Shown here: one piece after another, positions 59,511 through 64,000 of the stretch | Numbering within the stretch: the first letter of the stretch is position 1 | Layout: every line of letters starts with the position of its first letter | Source: Miltoncostaea sp963823515 | Lineage (GTDB): Bacteria; Actinomycetota; Thermoleophilia; Miltoncostaeales; Miltoncostaeaceae | Direction of reading: 5' to 3' | DNA: 64,000 nt | Assembly: GCA_963823515.1 (NCBI GenBank) | Contig: CAWGMB010000002.1 | Coordinates: 248,001 to 312,000 of the forward strand | Notes under the pieces: model-generated | What the model saw: only the letters and a program-made list of their open reading frames with translations | The model's database searches: none | What the model was told of the DNA's origin: nothing | Translations under genes and position numbers: made by a program

Positions 59511-60305
59511 TCAGGGGGTCAGGTCGCGGTGCTGGATCAGAACCAGCGCGGCGACGCCCGTGACGAGGGCGAGCCCCCCCAGGGCCACGACGTCCTCGGC
59601 GCCGATCGTGCCCCGGCTGAGGATGGCCGGGGGGTCGAGGTAGTGAAAGATCGAGAGCGGCCCGAGGGGCTCCGCGATCGACCAGACCTGCGCGAGGTAG
59701 TCGAGGGCATAGGAGACCAGCAGGAATCCGGCCGCCCAGCCGATCGCGCGGCCGCCGCTGCGCACGAGCGAGGCCACGAGCAGGGCGACGCCGCCGACGG
59801 CGAGGAAGAGCAGGAAGCCGGCCGCGAGCGCCGCGGCGAGCGGCCCGGCGTGGACCGGGGCCAGGTCGTCCACCGACAGGGCCGCCGCGATGCCCCCGAC
59901 ATAGCCCCCGGCGACCACGACCGCGAGGCCGGTGGCCATCGCGAGAGCGTGCGCGGCGAGCCAGCGCGCAGGTGGGATCGGGCGCGAGAGGACCAGCTCG
60001 GCCGTGCCGTCCTCGGCCTCGCGCGCCGGAGTCGCGGCCATCGAGATCGCGATCGCCCCCTGAATCGCGAGGGCCACCGGGTGCAGGTAGCCCGAGCCGG
60101 CGTAGCCCGTGGGCGTTGCGATGTCGGCGCTCCCGGCGAGCGCGCGCAGCGCCGGCGGCAGGGTGTCGACGAGCGCGCGGATCGCGTTCTGATCGACGCT
60201 GGCGTACGACAGGCCGACCACCAGTTCGAACAGCGCGAAGCCGACGGCCAGCAGGACGATCCGGGTCCGCGCCCGCTCGAGGGCCAGGCCGTAGATCGTC
60301 CTCAC
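59511..60305 (-). CDS. ABC transporter permease (ABC-2 type)
   Basis: A 264-residue membrane protein with six hydrophobic segments (RIVLLAVGFALFELVVGLSY, LAMATGLAVVVAGGYVGGIA, FLLFLAVGGVALLVASLVRS). The motif REAEDGTAELVLSRPIPPAR is typical of ABC-2 permeases of the NatB or antibiotic-export kind. The GTG overlaps the ATPase stop (GTGA). Substrate unknown. Confidence 0.88.
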   Translation of the reverse strand: MRTIYGLALERARTRIVLLAVGFALFELVVGLSYASVDQNAIRALVDTLPPALRALAGSADIATPTGYAGSGYLHPVALAIQGAIAISMAATPAREAEDGTAELVLSRPIPPARWLAAHALAMATGLAVVVAGGYVGGIAAALSVDDLAPVHAGPLAAALAAGFLLFLAVGGVALLVASLVRSGGRAIGWAAGFLLVSYALDYLAQVWSIAEPLGPLSIFHYLDPPAILSRGTIGAEDVVALGGLALVTGVAALVLIQHRDLTP

Positions 60306-61190
60306 GTCGCGTAGAGGTCGCGGAAGGCGTCCTCGAGGCTCGGCCGCTCGATCGCGACGTCGGCGACCGGCAGGCGCGAGAGGGCCGCGAGGAGCGGAGC
60401 GGGGTCGCCGGAGAGCGAGAAGCGGTGGCGCGGGCCGTCGACCTCCGGCTCCCCCACGCCCTCTCCGGCGTAGCGGGCGGGGTCGACCGGCTCCCGGAAG
60501 GTCACCTCGACGCGGCGCACCCGGCTGCCGCGGAGCTCCCCCAGGCGCCCGACGAAGAGCAGCCGCGCGGCGCGGATCATCGCCACCCGGTCGCAGAGCT
60601 CCTCCACCTCGGCGAGCACGTGGCTGGAGAAGAAGATCGTGCGGCCGGCCCGCGAGCGCGCCGCGAGCCACGCCAGCAGGCGCGCCTGGATGACCGGGTC
60701 CAGGCCGCCGGTGGGCTCGTCGAGGATCGCCAGGGGCGGGTCGTGCTGCAGCGCCGCCACCAGCCCGAGCTTCTGCTTCATGCCGCGCGAGTACTCGCGC
60801 ACGCGCTTTCCCAGCGCGTACCCGTCCAGCTCCAGCGCCGCGCAGAGCTCCTCGCGCAGCACCGGCGGGCGCGGGTGGAGCCGTGCCAGGGCGTCGAGGG
60901 TGCGCCGGCCGGTGAGGCCGGCGTAGAGGCCGAGCTCTCCTGGGAGATAGCCGACCTGACCGAGGGCGTCCATCCGCTCCGCATGGACGTCGTGCCCCAT
61001 CACCGAGACCTCGCCCGAGGTCGCCCGGATCAGTCCGAGGGCGAGGCGGATGAAGGTGGTCTTGCCCGCGCCGTTGGGTCCGAGGAAGCCGAAGCATTCC
61101 CCCGCCTCGACCGTGAGGTCAACCCCGTTGAACGCCGGCCGAGGGACCGTACATCCTTGTGAGAGCCGCGGCCTCGATGGCGTGATCCAC
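60302..61190 (-). CDS. ABC transporter ATP-binding protein, with an apparent frameshift near its start
   Basis: About 296 residues. Walker A GFLGPNGAGKTTFIRLALGL, signature YSRGMKQKLGL, Walker B LAILDEPTGGLDP and switch histidine FFSSHVLAEVEELC are intact. The N-terminus appears in two frames: from the GTG at 61190 it reads IEAAALTRMYGP, then near 61148 the family sequence continues one frame over as RPAFNGVDLTVEAGE. Removing one C from a CCC run joins them. TACCCT eight bases before the GTG supports that start. The uninterrupted frame instead begins at 61216 with residues unlike any ABC protein. Confidence 0.85.
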
Positions 61191-61198
61191 TCCGAGCA

Positions 61199-61204
61199 AG
61201 GGTA
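61199..61204 (-). promoter_or_regulatory. -10 box (TACCCT) of the ABC transporter operon
   Basis: TACCCT on the minus strand ends eight bases before the GTG at 61190. The divergent MBL-like gene starts only 24 bases away at 61215, so both promoters must overlap here. Confidence 0.4.
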
Positions 61205-61214
61205 AACGACCACC

Positions 61215-61820
61215 ATGCAGATCAGCCTGACGTCGGCGCGCGACTGGTGCGTCAGCTGGACCGCCGCCGAGCCCCCCTACATGCAGCGCGGATCGCACGC
61301 CCTCGCCTGGGACGGTGGATGCTGGCTGGTGGATCCGGTCGACGGGGAGGGGCTCGACGGCCTGATCGCCCCCCTCGGTCCCGTGCGCGGGGTGATCCAG
61401 CTGCTCGACCGCCACGCCCGCGACGGCGCCGCGCTGGCGAAGCGCTTCGAGGTGCCGCACCTCGTCGCGCCCGTGCGGGGGATTCCGGGGTCGCCCTTCA
61501 CGGTGCTGCCGGTGGGCGAGCACCGGTGGTGGCGCGAGATCGCGCTCTGGTGGCCCGCCCACCGCGCGCTGGTGGTGCCCGAGGCGCTCGGGACCGCCCC
61601 CTACTACACCGCCCCCGGAGCGATCGTCGGGATCCACCCGATGCTGCGTCCATTCCCCCCGAAGATCCTGGACGTGGCGCCGCGGCACCTGCTTCCCGGG
61701 CACGGCGCGCCGCTGTCGGGCGACGGCGTGGCGGGCGCCGTGCACGACGCCCTGGCGCGCAGCCGCCGCGACATCCCCGGGGTGCTGGCCGGGATGCTGG
61801 CCCGCAGGGGCCGCGGCTAG
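61215..61820 (+). CDS. MBL-fold-like protein lacking the classic metal motif
   Basis: A 201-residue protein resembling metallo-beta-lactamase-fold hydrolases: RGSHALAWDGGCWLVDPVDG, LLDRHARDGAALAKRFEVPH, WWREIALWWPAHRALVVPEA and ILDVAPRHLLPGHGAPLSGD. The usual HxHxDH site is replaced by a degenerate DRHARDG, although the PGHG loop remains. Metal binding is therefore doubtful. No signal peptide. The TAG stop falls in the left end of repeat element B. Confidence 0.7.
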   Translation: MQISLTSARDWCVSWTAAEPPYMQRGSHALAWDGGCWLVDPVDGEGLDGLIAPLGPVRGVIQLLDRHARDGAALAKRFEVPHLVAPVRGIPGSPFTVLPVGEHRWWREIALWWPAHRALVVPEALGTAPYYTAPGAIVGIHPMLRPFPPKILDVAPRHLLPGHGAPLSGDGVAGAVHDALARSRRDIPGVLAGMLARRGRG

Positions 61821-61980
61821 TGCCCTGATTGACACGTCGGTGTGCAGCGCCCGAGCGAATCCCCCGGGAGGCAAGGACGCAGATCAGCCCCGGAATCCGG
61901 AGTATCGGGGCTGCCGGGGAGGCCGCCTCGCGATGGGTTCGGCCGGGAGCTGCCGGTGGACCTCTGAATCAGGGCACTAG
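61817..61980. repeat. Palindromic repeat element B (164 bp) between convergent genes
   Basis: The ends are a perfect 14-base inverted repeat, CTAGTGCCCTGATT at 61817-61830 and its complement at 61967-61980. The right 55 bases (CCTCGCGATGGG, GCCGGGAG-T-GCCGGTG) and left 29 bases match element A at 27529-27618; B has about 74 extra bases in the middle, including a hairpin CAGCCCCG/CGGGGCTG at 61885-61892 and 61906-61913. TAG stops of the MBL-like gene (61818-61820) and malQ (61979-61977) lie in its two ends. Confidence 0.8.
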
Positions 61981-63227
61981 GGGATCCGGCCCGCCCGCTC
62001 GGTCTCGTCGCGCAGCCAGCGCGCCAGCCCGGGCGTGAGCGCCCCCGCCTCGAGCCGCCACGACCAGTTGCCGAGCGCCGTGCCGGGTGTGTTGAGGCGG
62101 GCGCCCGAGCCGAGACCGAGCAGGTCCTGGGCCGTCACGACGGCGAGGCCCGCGCGGGAGGAGAGCGCGAGGCGCATCAGCAGGCGGTGCGGGGGCTCGT
62201 CGTGGATCCCGGCGGCGGCGGCCGAGCCCCGTGCCTCGCCGCGCACCTCGTCCGACGCCGACGCCCACCAGCCCGCGGCGGTGTCGTTGTCGTGGGTGCC
62301 GACGTAGACGACGCTGCGCTCGGGGTGGTGCTCGGGCCGGTGGGTGTTGTCCGGCCCCCCGGGGAAGGCGAACTGCAGCACGCGCATTCCGGGCAGCCCC
62401 AGGCGGTCCATCAGGTGGTGGACCTCGGGCGTGATGATGCCGAGATCCTCGGCCACGAGCGACAGCGGCCCGAGCGCCCGGCGGGCCGCCTCGACGACGC
62501 GGCCGCCGGGGCCCGCCCTCCACTCGCCATCACGCGCCGTCCGCGCCCCCCGCGGCACCGCCCACCACGACTCGAACGCCCGGAAGTGATCGATGCGCGA
62601 GCTGTCGTGCAGCGCCGCGCTGCGCGCGAGGCGCTCGATCCACCAGCGATCGCCCTCGGCGCCCATCGCGTCCCAGTCGTAGGTGGGGTTGCCCCAGAGC
62701 TGGCCGTCCTCGGTGAAGGCGTCCGGCGGCACGCCGGCCACGACGTCGCTGCGAAAGAGCTCCGGGTGGGACCGCACGTCGGCGGCGTCCGGGGCGACGT
62801 AGAAGGGCAGGTCGCCCATGATCCGGACGCCCCGGTCGGCGGCGTAGGCGCGCAACGCCCCCCACTCCCGGCCGAACCGCACCTGGTCGGCGAGGGCGCC
62901 GGCGCCGGCGAATCGGATCCAGTCGTCGATCCAGTAGGCGGCGCGCTCGCGCAGGTCGCGCTCCTCGGACGCCGCGACCGGGGCGTCGGGGCGCTCCAGG
63001 AGCCCCGCCCAGCCGGCGAAGGCCGACGGGCTCGCGTACGGCGAGCCGTGCCCGTCGGGAGGCGTGAGGGGCAGCACCTGCCACCACGACTGGCCGGCGT
63101 CGGCGAGCCAGTCGACGAACGCGAAGGCCTCACGTCCGAGCCGGCCACCGGGCAGGGAGGTGGCGTGGAGGAGGACCCCGGAGCGACGCGTCGCCGTGGG
63201 ATCGGGATGTGTGCTGCCGTTGGACAC
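61977..63227 (-). CDS. malQ: 4-alpha-glucanotransferase (GH77)
   Basis: A 416-residue GH77 enzyme that rearranges alpha-1,4-glucans. SGVLLHATSLPGG and GHGSPYASPSAFAGW open the barrel; the nucleophile aspartate is in SSRIDHFRAFESWWAVP, the acid/base glutamate in LVAEDLGIITPEV, and the third aspartate in YVGTHDNDTAAGWW. It is shorter than most (about 500 residues), lacking some of the insert domain. The GTG at 63227 is six bases after TAGCCT. The divergent glgE suggests a shared role in glucan metabolism. The stop lies in repeat B. Confidence 0.93.
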   Translation of the reverse strand: MSNGSTHPDPTATRRSGVLLHATSLPGGRLGREAFAFVDWLADAGQSWWQVLPLTPPDGHGSPYASPSAFAGWAGLLERPDAPVAASEERDLRERAAYWIDDWIRFAGAGALADQVRFGREWGALRAYAADRGVRIMGDLPFYVAPDAADVRSHPELFRSDVVAGVPPDAFTEDGQLWGNPTYDWDAMGAEGDRWWIERLARSAALHDSSRIDHFRAFESWWAVPRGARTARDGEWRAGPGGRVVEAARRALGPLSLVAEDLGIITPEVHHLMDRLGLPGMRVLQFAFPGGPDNTHRPEHHPERSVVYVGTHDNDTAAGWWASASDEVRGEARGSAAAAGIHDEPPHRLLMRLALSSRAGLAVVTAQDLLGLGSGARLNTPGTALGNWSWRLEAGALTPGLARWLRDETERAGRIP

Positions 63228-63233
63228 CGGGAA

Positions 63234-63243
63234 AGGCTACGCT
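63234..63243. promoter_or_regulatory. Overlapping divergent -10 boxes of malQ and glgE
   Basis: The minus-strand TAGCCT (63239-63234) lies six bases before the malQ GTG. The plus-strand TACGCT (63238-63243) lies just before glgE. The two boxes share the TA base pairs at 63238-63239, so one polymerase would exclude the other. Confidence 0.5.
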
Positions 63244-63245
63244 CA

Positions 63246-64000
63246 GTGCCGCCCGTGCTCGCAACGACGCCCCGCACGCCGCCCCCGCGGATCCAGATCC
63301 ATGACACCCGTCCCACGGTCGAGGGCGGCAGATGGCCCGTGAAGCGCAGCCTGGGCGACCCGGTCATCGTGGAGTGCGACATCGTCCGCGACGGGCACGA
63401 GCACCTTCGCGCGGTGGTGCGGCACCGCCCGCCGGGCGCGAGCGCCTTCGCCGAGGTCGAGATGGAACCGGCCTCGGTCGATCGCTGGCGGGCGGGGTTC
63501 ACGACCACGGCGCTCGGCTTCCACAGCTTCCAGGTCGAGGCCTGGGTGGACGTCTTCGCCTCGTGGCGGAGCGAGCTGGAGCGCAAGGTGGCCGGCGACC
63601 AGCACGACCTCGACAGCGAACTCGCCGAAGGCGCGGCGCTACTCGAGGCGGCGACCGGGCTGCGCGGCGAGGACAGGGCGACCGTGGCCGGCGCGGCGGC
63701 GCGCCTGCGCGCGGACGCCCCGGGCGGCGCGCGCGCCGAGGCGGCCCTCACCCCGGCGCTGGCGGGCGCGATGCGCAATGCGACCGGGCGACCTGAGAGG
63801 GTTCGCGGGCCCATGCTCGAGGTCGACGTGGATCGCGAGCGCGCCCGGGTGGGCGCCTGGTACGAGCTCTTCCCGCGGTCGTTCGGCGGCTTTGCGGGCG
63901 TCGAGGCAGTCCTCCCGGAACTGGCCGGCCTCGGCTTCGACGTCGTCTACCTGCCCCCGATCCACCCGATCGGGGTGACCCACCGCAAGGGCGCCAACAA
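63246..64000 (+). CDS. glgE: Alpha-1,4-glucan:maltose-1-phosphate maltosyltransferase (N-terminal part)
   Basis: At least 251 residues, cut by the window end. The N-terminal GlgE domain is recognisable (TRPTVEGGRWPVKRSLGDPV, EVEMEPASVDRWRAGFTTTA, FQVEAWVDVFASWRSELERK), followed by the start of the GH13 barrel, VGAWYELFPRSFGGFAGVEA and VVYLPPIHPIGVTHRKGANN. GlgE extends alpha-glucan from maltose-1-phosphate and is most common in Actinobacteria. The GTG at 63246 is only two bases after the TACGCT box, so the in-frame GTG at 63255 may be the real start. Confidence 0.93.
   Translation, partial: MPPVLATTPRTPPPRIQIHDTRPTVEGGRWPVKRSLGDPVIVECDIVRDGHEHLRAVVRHRPPGASAFAEVEMEPASVDRWRAGFTTTALGFHSFQVEAWVDVFASWRSELERKVAGDQHDLDSELAEGAALLEAATGLRGEDRATVAGAAARLRADAPGGARAEAALTPALAGAMRNATGRPERVRGPMLEVDVDRERARVGAWYELFPRSFGGFAGVEAVLPELAGLGFDVVYLPPIHPIGVTHRKGAN

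Overview
The window is a gene-dense stretch of a very high-GC bacterial chromosome. Four-base start/stop overlaps (ATGA or GTGA), many GTG starts, a GlgE-type glucan pathway, LytR-CpsA-Psr wall ligation, a separate alpha-1,4-glucanotransferase and many promoters with no room for a leader all point to Actinomycetota. My best guess is Thermoleophilia (Solirubrobacterales or Gaiellales), but that is inference from gene content and style. I see no tRNA, rRNA, CRISPR array, prophage or intact insertion sequence.

Layout. 1-955: truncated hpf and comF. 1036-9852: one long minus-strand run coupling methylthioribose-1-phosphate isomerase and S-adenosylhomocysteinase to sugar-phosphate isomerase, sugar nucleotidyltransferase, UDP-glucose dehydrogenase, an LCP ligase and an M20 peptidase. 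9961-13111: alpha/beta hydrolase, MFS exporter, and a DUF4260-TetR operon with two palindromic operators. 13119-15098: a Vps62-like/membrane fusion protein. 15350-22505: complete F-type ATP synthase operon (I-a-c-b-delta-alpha-gamma-beta-epsilon). 22773-27532: a secreted protein of unknown function (frameshifted), a WecA/TagO-like transferase, SDR, upp and a VIT1-type transporter. 27615-31910: a tightly overlapped cupredoxin/DUF1501/DUF1800/glycosidase operon. 32051-34163: a sulfide:quinone reductase/DsrC-like/DsrE-like sulfur operon. 34326-39137: glyA, tsaC, prmC, prfA, rpmE. 39258-42274: electron transfer flavoprotein, enoyl-CoA hydratase and a B12-binding mutase subunit. 42384-47234: pepA, TSUP permease, a repeat cluster, meaB and hisC. 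47320-50709: surface-sugar acyltransferase and glycosyltransferase, a LON-domain protein and YgfZ. 51101-55120: gamma-glutamyltransferase, ftsZ and parA. 55236-57217: a two-component system. 57523-61820: htpX, a lipoprotein, an ABC transporter and an MBL-like protein. 61977-64000: divergent malQ and glgE.

The most unusual signals lie outside the genes. Two related palindromic elements (27529-27618 and 61817-61980) share ends and core, show paired compensatory changes in their terminal inverted repeats, and each supplies the TAG stop codon of both convergent neighbours. A second, unrelated repeat cluster of direct and inverted units lies before meaB (44863-45125). Many genes have a TANNNT box only 6-8 bases before the start codon, which suggests leaderless mRNAs; the malQ/glgE pair even shares two base pairs between divergent -10 boxes. 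Three genes have apparent one-base frameshifts, each in a run of three C or G, and several genes lack a canonical start codon where the protein clearly begins.
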